Assembly: GCF_024807225.1 (NCBI RefSeq)
Contig: NZ_JANUCO010000001.1
Location: 3,286,001-3,350,000 of the forward strand
Reading direction: 5' to 3'
Source of the DNA: Chryseobacterium ginsenosidimutans
GTDB lineage: Bacteria > Bacteroidota > Bacteroidia > Flavobacteriales > Weeksellaceae
DNA: 64,000 bases
Part shown: one piece after another, positions 36,704 to 46,600 of the stretch
Layout of the letters: each line of letters begins with the position of its first letter
Position numbering within the stretch: the stretch's first letter is position 1
Made by a program: the position numbers and the translations under genes
The notes under the pieces: generated by a model
What the model saw: the letters and a program-made list of their open reading frames with translations, nothing else
Databases searched by the model: none
What the model was told of the DNA's origin: nothing

Positions 36704-38119
36704 TTAAATAAACAGATGGAACAGTGTAAATAATAACAACGACAGCACTATAGAAACGGGAAGCGTAAGTACCCAAGCAAGACCAATACTTTTTAATGTT
36801 CCTTTATTCAGATTGCTTTTACCACCAGAAGCTACCATAGAACCCGCAATACCGCTTGATAAAACATGGGTCGTACTTACGGGAAGTCCCAAAAGTGTAC
36901 TCATCCCGATCGTTGATGCAGCTACAATTTCACTTGAAGCGCCCTGAGCATAATTTAAATGTTCGTTACCAATTTTTTCACCAATAGTAACAGCGATTCT
37001 TTTCCACCCAATCATCGTACCCAAACCTAATGAGACCGAAATTGCGATAATCACCCAGATCGGTGCAAATTCAGTTATTTTCTTAAGTTCTGATACTTGA
37101 TGAGTAAGTGCGGTGCTATTTTTTTCATCAATGACGATGGCTTTATTTTCGTTGAATGCTTTAATAGATCCTACTAAAGCTTCCACCTGCTTCCTGAATT
37201 TATAAGTTCCTTCCTTATCTTTTTCGCTTTTGAATGCAAGATGTGTTTTCACGGCTTCAATATTATCATTTAATTTGATAAATTCTGCGGCATTTTTAAT
37301 ATTGCTTTTTGCAACGGTTTGTAAAATACTTTCGGTCTGATTTAATGTAGAAACAATTTTATCGTTAGGAATATCATGATTTATAGCAAATCTAGCGGGA
37401 AGAAATGCAATAAGAATCAACATGAAAAGCCCCACTCCTTTTTGTCCGTCATTACTGCCATGAAAAAAGCTGACTAACGTACAGGTTGTAATTAAAATAG
37501 CTCTGATCAGTAAAGGCGGTTTATCATTTTCGCCTTCCGGAATATGAAAAAGAGCTTTATATCGAACGACATATTTAAAGAACCACATCAGTAAAACGGC
37601 CAATCCAAAACCGACAATTGGTGAAAGAATAAGTGACAGACCAATTTCTTCTGCTTTATGCCAGTTGACTCCACTACCACCATAATACCATGTAAACCCT
37701 AAACCGGCTCCGATTAATGCCCCAATTAGAGTATGAGAACTAGAGCATGGAATCCCTAAATACCACGTTCCCAAATTCCAGATAATAGAAGCCAGTAAAA
37801 CCGCAAGCACCAAACTTGCACCAACGGCGATCGGAAGCGTCATTAAAGTATCCATAGGAACCAGCTTTAGAATTCCCATAGCTACGGCGATTCCGCCTGT
37901 GAAGACCCCTAAGAAATTCCAGAATCCGGACCACGGTATTGCAATAACAGGTTTAAGTGCTTTTGTATAAATAACGGTAGCCACTGCATTGGCAGTATCA
38001 TGGAAGCCGTTTACAAATTCAAAAGCTACTACAGCGAGCAGGCATAGTCCGAAAACTATCACAAGACCCGTTGTTAAATCTGATTCTCCCAGAAAAGGTA
38101 GAACGTTCGTTAAAAGCAT
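36704..38119 (-). CDS. PiT-family inorganic phosphate transporter
   Basis: 471 residues with about ten transmembrane segments in two homologous halves. The family motif occurs early as NGFHDTANAVATVIYTKAL (residues about 38-56), and in the second half as FFHGSNDGQKGVGLFMLI and GLPVSTTHVLSSGIAGSM. A central charged loop of about 120 residues (KSEKDKEGTYKFRKQVEAL) separates the halves. It imports phosphate, or metal-phosphate complexes, with protons across the inner membrane. The following universal stress gene is 46 bp away. Together with PPK1 it can supply phosphate for polyphosphate storage. Confidence 0.9.
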   Translation of the reverse strand: MLLTNVLPFLGESDLTTGLVIVFGLCLLAVVAFEFVNGFHDTANAVATVIYTKALKPVIAIPWSGFWNFLGVFTGGIAVAMGILKLVPMDTLMTLPIAVGASLVLAVLLASIIWNLGTWYLGIPCSSSHTLIGALIGAGLGFTWYYGGSGVNWHKAEEIGLSLILSPIVGFGLAVLLMWFFKYVVRYKALFHIPEGENDKPPLLIRAILITTCTLVSFFHGSNDGQKGVGLFMLILIAFLPARFAINHDIPNDKIVSTLNQTESILQTVAKSNIKNAAEFIKLNDNIEAVKTHLAFKSEKDKEGTYKFRKQVEALVGSIKAFNENKAIVIDEKNSTALTHQVSELKKITEFAPIWVIIAISVSLGLGTMIGWKRIAVTIGEKIGNEHLNYAQGASSEIVAASTIGMSTLLGLPVSTTHVLSSGIAGSMVASGGKSNLNKGTLKSIGLAWVLTLPVSIVLSLLLFTLFHLFI

Positions 38120-38134
38120 AATATATTTTTTATT

Positions 38135-38338
38135 TTAAATTGAATAATAATCGGAATTGTCAGGAAAATCATCACCCGAAAAAGAAGTTATCCCTGAAGA
38201 CTGTGCTTTCTGAAATTGAGACTGCAGACACTCGGTAATTTTAATATCATGAGGATCATAACTTGATGGGGCATTGTTATTTTGCGCTGCAGAGATAATG
38301 TGCAAAACAGCCATTAACAGCATCAAATATTTTTTCAT
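38135..38338 (-). CDS. Small secreted protein, 67 residues, unknown
   Basis: 67 residues with a signal peptide (MKKYLMLLMAVLHIISAAQ). The mature 48 residues are polar and contain one Cys (KITECLQSQFQKAQ) and an acidic end. It stops 15 bp before the start of the PiT transporter gene on the same strand, so it probably shares its transcript. No family is recognised. It may be a small periplasmic protein connected with phosphate transport, but this rests on position only. Confidence 0.5.
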   Translation of the reverse strand: MKKYLMLLMAVLHIISAAQNNNAPSSYDPHDIKITECLQSQFQKAQSSGITSFSGDDFPDNSDYYSI

Positions 38339-38761
38339 TACAGCAAAAATAGACAGTCTATGTTACCACAATATCAACAAACAGTTAATGTTTCATTATA
38401 TTTATCTGTAAATCAATATCATACAATCGTTGAATCAATTCATTAAAGGAAATACAAAATGATATAATTAAAATCTACAATATTTCACACATATAAAGTT
38501 AATTCGTTGCTAAATAAGTAATAATTTCTAAATATTAAAAATATTTTCTTATTGCGCTATTCAAATAATAACATGCATTTTTATTCTTTCAAATTTTATA
38601 CTCACTAAAGGAAGCAACCTCAATTGCATCGCTTCAATTTTAAATAATTACATGACAACAAACTTTTTTAAATATGAATAATCTACCTATTTAATTGGCT
38701 TATGACAAAAGAATTTATTTAAATAAAACACTTTCCTTATCTTTAAACTTTCAATGAAGTT
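38339..38761. other. Divergent promoter region, nothing else seen
   Basis: 423 bp, very AT-rich, between the phosphate module (minus) and a sigma-54 activator gene (plus). No ORF, tRNA or strong hairpin was recognised. Confidence 0.55.
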
Positions 38762-40336
38762 TTGATGAGTAGACAAGAAGAACAGAATACAGAAATGATA
38801 AACCGACTGCAAAATATGCAGAAAGAACTGTTTATGATTTCAAATTTGAACAAAGCATTTTCTGGAGTTCTGGATAAAAATCAATTTCAAATGGTATTGA
38901 ATCAAAGTTTGAAATCTGAGTTTCATTTCAATGATTTTGTCTTCATTAGAAATGTTGATCTTGGTATTGAGACCTTTTTGAGCAGTATAAAAATTGAAAA
39001 TAATATTACCGAAAATTCCATTGATGCATATTTTGAAAAATGCCAGAATTCTCCCGAACCTTTATGTATTGATTTGAAAGAATTGTCTGATAATCAAACA
39101 TCTACTCCATCCTATTTTCTGAGTGCTAAAAATGCAGGATTACGAATGGCTGTCGGATTTTGTCTGCCTAAAATTCTTAATGACAACAATGTACTTTTCC
39201 TTTTTTATAAAAATTATATAACTTCGGATGACTTTCCTGAAAGAATTCTAAAAGATATTGCTACACAATTGTCGATAACAATTCGTAATATTTTGATTGG
39301 TGAACAATCTAAAAACAACCAAAATACGGTTCAGGAAATCATTGAAAAACCTATTTTAGAAAAAAATAATAAAGAAGGTTTTCATGGAATAATTGGAGAA
39401 AGCGAGGGAATGAAAAATATTTTCTATAAAATCTCTCAAGTAGCACCATCGGAATCCAATGTTCTTATCGACGGCGAAACGGGTACGGGAAAAGAGCTGA
39501 TCGCACAAGCCATTCACGATCTGTCTTCTTCTTCAAAAAATAAAATGATCAGAATAAACTGTGCATCGATCCCAGCAAACTTAATCGAAAGCGAATTGTT
39601 CGGTCATGAAAAAGGTAGTTTTACCGGTGCTACGGAACAACGAAAAGGGAAATTTGAACAAGCACAAAACAGCACCATTTTCCTTGATGAGATTGGAGAA
39701 TTGCCCATGGAATTACAAGGAAGATTATTAAGGGTTTTACAGGAAAAAGAAGTCGAAAGGATTGGCGGAAATAAGTCTATAAAAGTGAATACAAGAGTGA
39801 TTGCTGCCACCAACAGAAACCTTGAAAAAGAAGTTGCCAACGGAAATTTCCGGAGTGATCTTTTTTACCGTCTTAATGTTTTTAGGATTCATCTTCCTGC
39901 TTTGAGAGACAGAAAAACTGATATTCCTTTGCTTGCAAATCATCTTTTGCAAAAACATAATGCTAAAACGGGTAAAAAAATCAAAGGCTTTTCTCAAAAA
40001 ATAATGAATGATCTGTGCGAAAATCCGTGGTACGGAAATATTCGTGAGCTTGAAAATTTAATTCAAAGAAATATTCTCACTGCAAAGGATGATACAATCC
40101 GAGAAATGGATGTTGCAAAAATCGTTATTCCACCGATTACTGATGATAATTTGGAAATCAAAACCTTACATCAAATTGAGAAGGAATATATTCTAAAAAT
40201 CGTAGAAAAATGTAATGGCAAAATATCCGGTACATCGGGTGCTGCCAAATTGTTAGGATTACCACCTACAACACTCATTTCAAAAATGCAAAAATTAGGA
40301 ATTCGGAAAGAACACCAATTTAATAAATCCAAATAA
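38762..40336 (+). CDS. Sigma-54-dependent transcriptional activator with GAF-like sensor domain
   Basis: 524 residues. Residues about 1-200 are a GAF-like sensory part preceded by a short coiled segment (QEEQNTEMINRLQNMQKEL). The AAA+ domain follows (GIIGESEGMKNIFYKI): Walker A GETGTGKELIAQAIH, the sigma-54 contact loop as GSFTGATE (GAFTGA variant), FLDEIGELPMELQGRLLRVL (Walker B) and the arginine finger region. A Fis-type HTH is at the C-terminus (GAAKLLGLPPTTLISKMQKL). It needs RpoN to activate promoters. It has no receiver domain, so the trigger is a ligand or protein for the GAF-like part. Targets unknown. Confidence 0.85.
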   Translation: MMSRQEEQNTEMINRLQNMQKELFMISNLNKAFSGVLDKNQFQMVLNQSLKSEFHFNDFVFIRNVDLGIETFLSSIKIENNITENSIDAYFEKCQNSPEPLCIDLKELSDNQTSTPSYFLSAKNAGLRMAVGFCLPKILNDNNVLFLFYKNYITSDDFPERILKDIATQLSITIRNILIGEQSKNNQNTVQEIIEKPILEKNNKEGFHGIIGESEGMKNIFYKISQVAPSESNVLIDGETGTGKELIAQAIHDLSSSSKNKMIRINCASIPANLIESELFGHEKGSFTGATEQRKGKFEQAQNSTIFLDEIGELPMELQGRLLRVLQEKEVERIGGNKSIKVNTRVIAATNRNLEKEVANGNFRSDLFYRLNVFRIHLPALRDRKTDIPLLANHLLQKHNAKTGKKIKGFSQKIMNDLCENPWYGNIRELENLIQRNILTAKDDTIREMDVAKIVIPPITDDNLEIKTLHQIEKEYILKIVEKCNGKISGTSGAAKLLGLPPTTLISKMQKLGIRKEHQFNKSK

Positions 40337-40340
40337 TTAT

Positions 40341-40979
40341 TTAAATTAAATCCTTTTTCACAACTTTCAAATGCATTTCTATCTTCCCTGAAGATACCGC
40401 CCAAAAGATCCATAATCCTAAAATAAAGATCAGCGAAACAGTCGGAATCCAAAAGGAAAATAACAACGCGATCACATAAATTGGCAGTCCGTACAAATAA
40501 TTGTTATGAATTTTTCTAATCGCCTGATCTGTAATTCCGGGACGCAAAAGTTCTTTATTTTTACTGGCGAGATACCAAAGTAAATTGTAGGAAAGATTGA
40601 TTAACACAAATATTCCGGTATATATTGCCACAACCACAGACGATGCTTCACCATCAAAATACTGAGCCAGCAAAGATGTCGGATATGAAACTGCAGAAAC
40701 CAAAAAAAGGATCAATCCATTAGCAAATGTAATTGCTGAATTGCGGCTGTAGATTTGTTTGAAAATCTTATGATGATTGACCCACATTATAAAAATGCTG
40801 AAAAAAGAAAGGATAAATGCCATAAATACAGGCCATTGATTTTTCAGGAAAATCAACAAATCACTACCATTCTTTATCGTATCTTTTTCGGGAACATGAA
40901 GATCTAAAACCAAAAGCGTAATCGCAATTGCAAAAACTCCATCACTGAATCCTTCTATTCTGCCTGTTTCTTTTTCCAT
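40341..40979 (-). CDS. TMEM175/DUF1211-family channel-like membrane protein
   Basis: 212 residues. The family signature is at the start: RIEGFSDGVFAIAITLLVLD, the pore-lining first helix with FSDGxxAIAxT. Further hydrophobic segments are WPVFMAFILSFFSIFIMWVN, ITFANGLILFLVSAVSYPTS, AIYTGIFVLINLSYNLLWYL, LPIYVIALLFSFWIPTVSLI and FILGLWIFWAVSSG, so about six in total. Bacterial TMEM175 relatives are potassium-permeable channels. The stop codon is 4 bp from that of the convergent sigma-54 activator gene. No partner gene is evident. Confidence 0.8.
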   Translation of the reverse strand: MEKETGRIEGFSDGVFAIAITLLVLDLHVPEKDTIKNGSDLLIFLKNQWPVFMAFILSFFSIFIMWVNHHKIFKQIYSRNSAITFANGLILFLVSAVSYPTSLLAQYFDGEASSVVVAIYTGIFVLINLSYNLLWYLASKNKELLRPGITDQAIRKIHNNYLYGLPIYVIALLFSFWIPTVSLIFILGLWIFWAVSSGKIEMHLKVVKKDLI

Positions 40980-41334
40980 AATTGATTTTAATTTCTGTTA
41001 GAGCCTATTTAAATTTTAAATCTATTTTTAACATTAAGGAATTAAGACAATTTATCTTAAAAAACTTAATAAAAAGCAATCTATTGATTTCTTAATTACA
41101 TTCAGCTTAATTAACTGAAAATCGTAATGTTAAAAACAAGAATAAACAAAGTTTATTTTAATTTAGAAAATTAAGAAAAAGGTCATAAAAAAATTATTGT
41201 ATAAAATTTAAACAAGGTCTTAGTCTCGGCAATTCGAGTGAAATTTCCGTAGGATTTTATTTTAAACATAAATCAGGTCAAGATGTGAAAGCGAACTAAA
41301 GTCCGCTCCTATTGAATAAATTGATTATCAGCAT
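40980..41334. other. Intergenic region with a repeat-like segment
   Basis: 355 bp, AT-rich, no coding ORF seen. The end near 41289-41315 has GCGAACTAAAGTCCGC, an imperfect palindrome that looks like a small dispersed element. No clear terminator for the genes on either side. Confidence 0.45.
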
Positions 41335-42687
41335 TTATTTATATCCTTTATCAATCCCTAATTTCTTCATTTTGGAATAAAGCGTTTGTGCCTGAATTTT
41401 TAATAATTCAGCGGCGCCGCCACTTCCCGAAACTTTGCCATTAGAACTTTGCAGCGCATTCAAAATATGATCTCTTTCCATTTCTTCCATCGATTTTATT
41501 TCTCCTTGAGAATCTTCTGATGGTTTTTCAATAGTTTTTGGAAGATCAAAACTCTCTATTTCTGTTGTTTTGGTTAAAAGAACGCTTCTTTCTATCAAAT
41601 GTTCCAGTTCACGGATGTTTCCGGGCCAATTGTAATGATAAAGCTGTTCGAAAGCGACTTCGCTGATCGAGGTGATATTTCGTCTTGAAGCTGCCGCATA
41701 TTTATTCAGGAAAAAATTAGTTAACAATTCTATGTCTTCTTTTCGCTCTTTTAAAGAGGGTAATTCGATTGGGAAAACATTTAATCTGTAATATAAATCT
41801 AGTCTGAATCTTCCTTCGGCAACTTCTTTTTCCAAAGATCGATTGGTCGCAGCAACGATTCTTACATTGATTTTAATGGTTTTATTTCCGCCTAATCTTT
41901 CGATTTCCTTTTCCTGTAAAACTCTCAGTAATTTCACTTGAGAATCTAATGGCAATTCACCAATTTCATCTAAAAATATCGTTCCTCCGTTTGCCTGTTC
42001 AAATTTGCCGATTCTCAACGCATTTGCTCCCGTAAAACTTCCTTTTTCATGACCGAAAAGCTCAGATTCAATAAGAGAATGCGGTAATGCGGCACAATTT
42101 ACAATCACAATCGGGCTATTTTTCCTTTCTGAAAGATTATGTACAGAATGGGCAACTTTTTCTTTCCCGGTTCCGCTTTCTCCAACCACAAGAACGGAAG
42201 TATCTGTTGGCGCAACCACTCTTATTTTCTCAATAACATCCTGAAGTAATGGGCTTTTACCAATAATTCCTTCTATCTGTTCATGAGTTTCAGATTCCTG
42301 AATTTCAGCATTTTGTTCAATATCAAAACGGTATTTTGCAATATCCAGCATCACGATAAGATCGCGCTCCCGAAAAGGTTTTACCATAAATCCGTAAGGT
42401 TGGGTTTCCTTTACCGCTTCCAGTGTAGATTGGTTGGTATTGGCTGAAATATAGAGAAAAGGCAGCTTTTTTTCGCGCAATTCCCAAGCGAGATCGATGC
42501 CTGTAAGATCGCCTTTCAGCATAATATCCAACAATATCCAATCCGGTTTTTTTTCGGCAATAGATTTCCTCGCCTGTACAACAGAAGATGCAATTCCCGT
42601 GATCTGATACCCTGCTTTCATCAGCATGATTTTAAGATCATTGGCTACGATAAATTCATCTTCTACTATTAATATTTTTTCTTTCAT
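41335..42687 (-). CDS. NtrC-type sigma-54-dependent response regulator
   Basis: 450 residues. An N-terminal receiver domain (KILIVEDEFIVANDLKIML; phospho-acceptor Asp in WILLDIMLKGDLTGIDLA; Lys in GFMVKPF) is followed by a sigma-54 AAA+ domain: GESGTGKEKVAHSVH, GHEKGSFTGANALRIGKF, GGTIFLDEIGELPLDSQVKL. A Fis-type HTH ends the protein (GAAELLKIQAQTLYSKMKKL). It is encoded 24 bp after a TPR histidine kinase on the same strand, so the two form a two-component pair acting on RpoN promoters. The C-terminus resembles that of the activator at 38762, suggesting common origin. Confidence 0.88.
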   Translation of the reverse strand: MKEKILIVEDEFIVANDLKIMLMKAGYQITGIASSVVQARKSIAEKKPDWILLDIMLKGDLTGIDLAWELREKKLPFLYISANTNQSTLEAVKETQPYGFMVKPFRERDLIVMLDIAKYRFDIEQNAEIQESETHEQIEGIIGKSPLLQDVIEKIRVVAPTDTSVLVVGESGTGKEKVAHSVHNLSERKNSPIVIVNCAALPHSLIESELFGHEKGSFTGANALRIGKFEQANGGTIFLDEIGELPLDSQVKLLRVLQEKEIERLGGNKTIKINVRIVAATNRSLEKEVAEGRFRLDLYYRLNVFPIELPSLKERKEDIELLTNFFLNKYAAASRRNITSISEVAFEQLYHYNWPGNIRELEHLIERSVLLTKTTEIESFDLPKTIEKPSEDSQGEIKSMEEMERDHILNALQSSNGKVSGSGGAAELLKIQAQTLYSKMKKLGIDKGYK

Positions 42688-42711
42688 TACTTTTTAAAAA
42701 CATCAATGTCC

Positions 42712-44974
42712 TTATTTTTGAACGTCGATATCTGTATTTTTTCTAAAGGTGATGGTTATTTTTAAACCGTTTTTGTTTTCCAGCGAAAAAGTTCCGTCCA
42801 GCTGATCGGTAAGACCTCTCATCAGATTCATTCCGAGAGATTCTGTTTCATCAATATTAAAATCCTGCGGAAGTCCTACTCCGTTATCAGAAATAATCAG
42901 CTCATAAAAATCTTTTTCTGTACTTTTAAAAGAAACTGTTACTTCCCCTCTTTTTTCTTCAGGAAAGGCATATTTTACAGTGTTATTCACCGCTTCATTT
43001 ACAATTAAACCCATCGGAAACCGCTTGCGCTACATCCAGAAAAACTTTTTCTGTGTCTAAAACAAAATTGATGCTTTTTTCTGATGAATAACATTCTTTG
43101 ATATAGCTTATTAATTCATAAATATACCAAGACATATCAATGGTCGAAAGATTGTCTGACTGGTATAATTTCTGATGAATCAGAGACATGGCGTGCATTC
43201 TGTGTTGGCTGTTTTGGATCGCCATCAACGCATCTTCATTATCAAGATAGGCAGATTGGGTATTCAGTAAACTAATGACAATCTGCAAGTTATTCTTTAC
43301 TCTGTGATGAATTTCCTTCAACAGCCATTCTTTTTCTGCCAGTAATTTTTTCAGCTGTTCATTTTGTTCATCAATCTGTTTACGTTTTAATTCTAAATTT
43401 TTATTGGCATTCGTTTTAACCCTTGAACGGTTATACAACAAAGCTAAAAAGAGCACCAACGCAACCAGACTTCCTAAAAATAGATAGCGTATTACCTTTT
43501 CGTTTTCAATTTTTATTTCCTGCAACTTCCCTTGCTGCGTGAGCAGTTTGATGTTTTTGTCTTTTTTCTCTGTCTCAAATTGAAGTTCAAGCGCAGTTGA
43601 CTGTTTCAGTTTTTCTAAATTAAAAATAGAATCCTTATAAACCTGATGCTGCTTTAAATGTTCGATCGCCGATTCGTATTTTTTACTTGCCTGATCCGAT
43701 TGAAAAGACAAAAGTTCGATTTGTGAATAAAAGATAAGCTTATCCGATTTTTTAGCAAATTCTTTGAATCTTTCGAGATAAGCATACGTCTTTTCTACTT
43801 GCCCGGAATGTTGCAGATAGATGATAATTCCTGTTAATTTATAGAAAAGACCCACATCAGATTCCTGATATTTTTTTAGCAATTGCTCATAATAGGGTTT
43901 GGCTTTATCAGGTTGCTCAAGCATAGAATAAGAAACTACAAATATAAAAAGCTGTCTTATTTTAGTAATTTCATCCTTTGGAGGATAGCTCTTTTCGCTT
44001 CGTTTCAGCGTTCGCAACGCTGCAATATAATTTTTTTTGTGGCAGTACAGCGATGCAAGATTATACGTTATTGCATTGATATCATCTACATTTTTATTCT
44101 TTAAGGCAATATTCAACGCTTTTTCAAAATTAGCAAATGCCAAGTCAAATTTTAGAAGATCATAATAAGCAAGACCCAAATGATTGTAAATCGTACACAA
44201 CTGGTAACTTGTATCGTGAACTTCTTCTGCTGTTTTTTCCGCCATCAATGCATACTTCAGAGATAGTTGTGGATTTTGTAACATCCCATAATCACCGGAC
44301 ATTAATGTATAAACCCCTTGAAGCTCTTTAAAACCAATCGATTTATAAATAACAACTGCATTTTCAAGAACTGTCAATGCCTTTTGGTGCTCTTCTACGA
44401 GACCGTAATAATCCGCAAGATCTTTTAAAGCATCTGCTTCTTTTCTGAGCGCTTTACTTTTTTTGTAAAGCGGAATTGCTAATTCAAGATATTTTATTTT
44501 TTCTTCAAAATCCGCTTTTTCATACCCTTTATAAGCGCAAAGTTCTTTGTAAACATCGGCAGTAAGAACAAATAAGCTGTTCTTTTTAGCATAAATAAGT
44601 GCTTCATTGGTTTTTGTTAATCCATATTTAGAATCTCCACTCTCTCTATGAATTTGTGCATCTAAAAGCATTACTTTTCCGATACCAAGTTTGTAACTTA
44701 AACTGTTACTCAACTTTTTCGCCTCTGCATTTATCTGATTCGCTTTTTCAAGATCTGCTTTAAGTTCTCGTGGTTTACTAAGATAATTATTGCTTAAAGT
44801 AAGCAATAACTCCACCTTTTGACTGTCATTTCCAGCATTAGCAATTTTCTTTTCTAATTGATCGGGATCTTCTTTAGACTGCGCCATTGCCTGAACATTT
44901 ACAAGCAGAAACAACGACACCGAATATACAATACGCAAGTAGTTTTTGACAGAAATAAGAGAGGTAAAATTCAT
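42712..44974 (-). pseudogene. TPR histidine kinase (HisKA_2 type), frameshifted in the N box
   Basis: The frame from 44974 encodes a signal peptide (LFLLVNVQAMAQ), periplasmic TPR-like repeats over about residues 30-470, a transmembrane segment (YLFLGSLVALVLFLALLY), a short coiled coil and a HisKA_2 domain with the phospho-acceptor His in LLKEIHHRVKNNLQIVISLL. It stops at 42995. The next frame supplies the HATPase domain (NEAVNNTVKYAFP; DNGVGLP). Removing one base of GAAACC at 43017-43022 yields AQAVPMGLIVNEAVNN and 753 residues. It would phosphorylate the response regulator encoded 24 bp downstream. A sequencing error is the likely cause of the break. Confidence 0.8.
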
Positions 44975-45018
44975 TTTTTAAAGATAATCTATATGCAAAT
45001 AATTATGAAATTTTCAGA

Positions 45019-45684
45019 TTAGTTTTTACGGTGATAATAAAAACAAATAATCATCGCCAAACCCGGAAAAACCAAGGTTACAAGACCAAATTGTTTGCCC
45101 GCATAAGCGCCTAAAAAACATCCTACCAGGAAACCTAAAATAGTAATCAGTTGTTTTTTCAAACTTACCCATGAATCCGGATCTTTAAACTTATTTTTAA
45201 TTAAATTTCCAAAATCCAGCGAAGCCTGCGTCACATTTCCTGTCATCATCGTCGTTGGTCCGTGTGTTTCTTTTGCATACAACTTTCCGAAAGCATTCTG
45301 AAGTCCCATCGCAAAAACGGTAATCATCACGACTGTATACATCATCACTTCCGTGAAAACACCGTTATAACTAAGAACAGCGACTAAAATTCCGGCTAAA
45401 AAAAGAAGCAGCCCTTCCCAAAACAAAATCGTGTAATGATTGAGTACTTTTGCAGCAATTCTTCCACCAACTATGACCGCCAAAATAAACACGGGAAAAG
45501 TCAGTAGCTTTACCCATGCATTCATATCAGAACCTTTCACAAACTGGTAAGCGAAAACAATAAAGTTTCCCGTAACGTGCGCCGAAAAAATAGAACCCGC
45601 CGCCACGAAAGTTACTGTATCACAATAACCTGCAATCATCGTTAGCAATAAGGTGACGAAACCTATATTATGTTTTACTTCCAT
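45019..45684 (-). CDS. YoaK/DUF1275-family membrane protein
   Basis: 221 residues with about six hydrophobic segments: the first is LLLTMIAGYCDTVTFVAAGS, followed by SAHVTGNFIVFAYQFVKG, the usual DUF1275 start (AGYCDxxxF ... HVTGN). FAMGLQNAFGKLYAKETHGP and TTMMTGNVTQASLDFGNL are the second-half repeats of this family. Function is unknown; members are inner-membrane proteins with possible transport activity. It ends a tight minus-strand operon, 4 bp after the Dps gene, so it probably takes part in the same stress response. Confidence 0.8.
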   Translation of the reverse strand: MEVKHNIGFVTLLLTMIAGYCDTVTFVAAGSIFSAHVTGNFIVFAYQFVKGSDMNAWVKLLTFPVFILAVIVGGRIAAKVLNHYTILFWEGLLLFLAGILVAVLSYNGVFTEVMMYTVVMITVFAMGLQNAFGKLYAKETHGPTTMMTGNVTQASLDFGNLIKNKFKDPDSWVSLKKQLITILGFLVGCFLGAYAGKQFGLVTLVFPGLAMIICFYYHRKN

Positions 45685-45688
45685 ATTT

Positions 45689-46162
45689 TTACTTTAAATG
45701 TGAACGAAGCATCCAAGCCATTTTCTCATGAGTTTCCAATAATCCTGTAATATAATCACTCGTTCCGGAATCATGAAATTCAACAGCAAAATTTTCAATA
45801 TTTTCACGAAGATGAATGATAATACTTTCGTGATCGGATAGCAATTCTTTAATATAAGTCAGGCTGTCATTACCTTCTAAATGACTTTCGGAGAGATGAG
45901 TCAACGCCAAATATTCCCTCAAAGTAGCCGGAGCATAATGTCCCAATATTCTGATTCTTTCCGCTAGATTATCAACAATTTCATCCAACTGCTCATATTG
46001 CGCTTCAAAAAACAGATGTTTGTTGTAAAAATCTGCGCCTTCTACATTCCAGTGCGCTTTTCTTGTTTTCGTATACAACACAAATTCGTCGGCTAATGTT
46101 GCTATCAATACCTCAGCAACTTTTGCTAAATTTTCTGTTTTAATTCCAATAGATGTTTTCAT
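45689..46162 (-). CDS. dps: Dps-family DNA-binding ferritin-like protein
   Basis: 157 residues. Ferroxidase residues are in TRKAHWNVEGADFYNKHLFF (His) and QYEQLDEIVDNLAERIRILG (Asp/Glu), the inter-subunit site of Dps. It mineralises iron with peroxide and protects DNA. The N-terminus (MKTSIGIKTENLAKVAEVL) lacks a long Lys-rich tail. One bp separates it from the DoxX gene upstream and 4 bp from the YoaK-like gene downstream, so it is co-transcribed in an oxidative-stress block. Confidence 0.88.
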   Translation of the reverse strand: MKTSIGIKTENLAKVAEVLIATLADEFVLYTKTRKAHWNVEGADFYNKHLFFEAQYEQLDEIVDNLAERIRILGHYAPATLREYLALTHLSESHLEGNDSLTYIKELLSDHESIIIHLRENIENFAVEFHDSGTSDYITGLLETHEKMAWMLRSHLK

Positions 46163-46163
46163 T

Positions 46164-46589
46164 TTAAATAAGATTTAATAAATAATAATCGAGTGAATAT
46201 TTTCCGGCGCCCAACGCAAGAATTAACAATAAAGACAGGGTGTACATATAAGGAACGTCGCGAACTTCCAAAGAATCTTTCCTGTGAACCACGAAATAAC
46301 CAATCGCTGTAACGCCAATTGTCGGCAAAACGGCGAGCCTCGTTCCCAATCCTAAAATAATTAAAAAAGGAACCACCAAATCGGAAAATGAAGCCACCAA
46401 AGCATTTATTTTATCGGGAAGTCCGAGTGGATTTGGGACGATTTCTTTCTGTCCGTTTTCTATTCTGAATTTCTTTAGTCCATGAACCCTAAACAGCTCG
46501 ACAGCCAAAAGTACTCTGAAGATCAGAAAAGCAATATCGTTGAATGATGTTCCTAAATCTGAGGATAAAATTTGTTTTAAAATTTCCAT
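46164..46589 (-). CDS. DoxX-family membrane protein
   Basis: 141 residues with four transmembrane segments: NDIAFLIFRVLLAVELFRVH, LVASFSDLVVPFLIILGLG, LAVLPTIGVTAIGYFVVH and MYTLSLLLILALGAGKYSLD. The profile and the C-terminal GAGKYSLDY are typical of DoxX proteins. It lies 1 bp from the Dps gene and 11 bp from the amidohydrolase gene. DoxX proteins act with redox systems in other bacteria; here only a role in the stress block can be inferred. Confidence 0.75.
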   Translation of the reverse strand: MEILKQILSSDLGTSFNDIAFLIFRVLLAVELFRVHGLKKFRIENGQKEIVPNPLGLPDKINALVASFSDLVVPFLIILGLGTRLAVLPTIGVTAIGYFVVHRKDSLEVRDVPYMYTLSLLLILALGAGKYSLDYYLLNLI

Positions 46590-46600
46590 AATTTATATAT

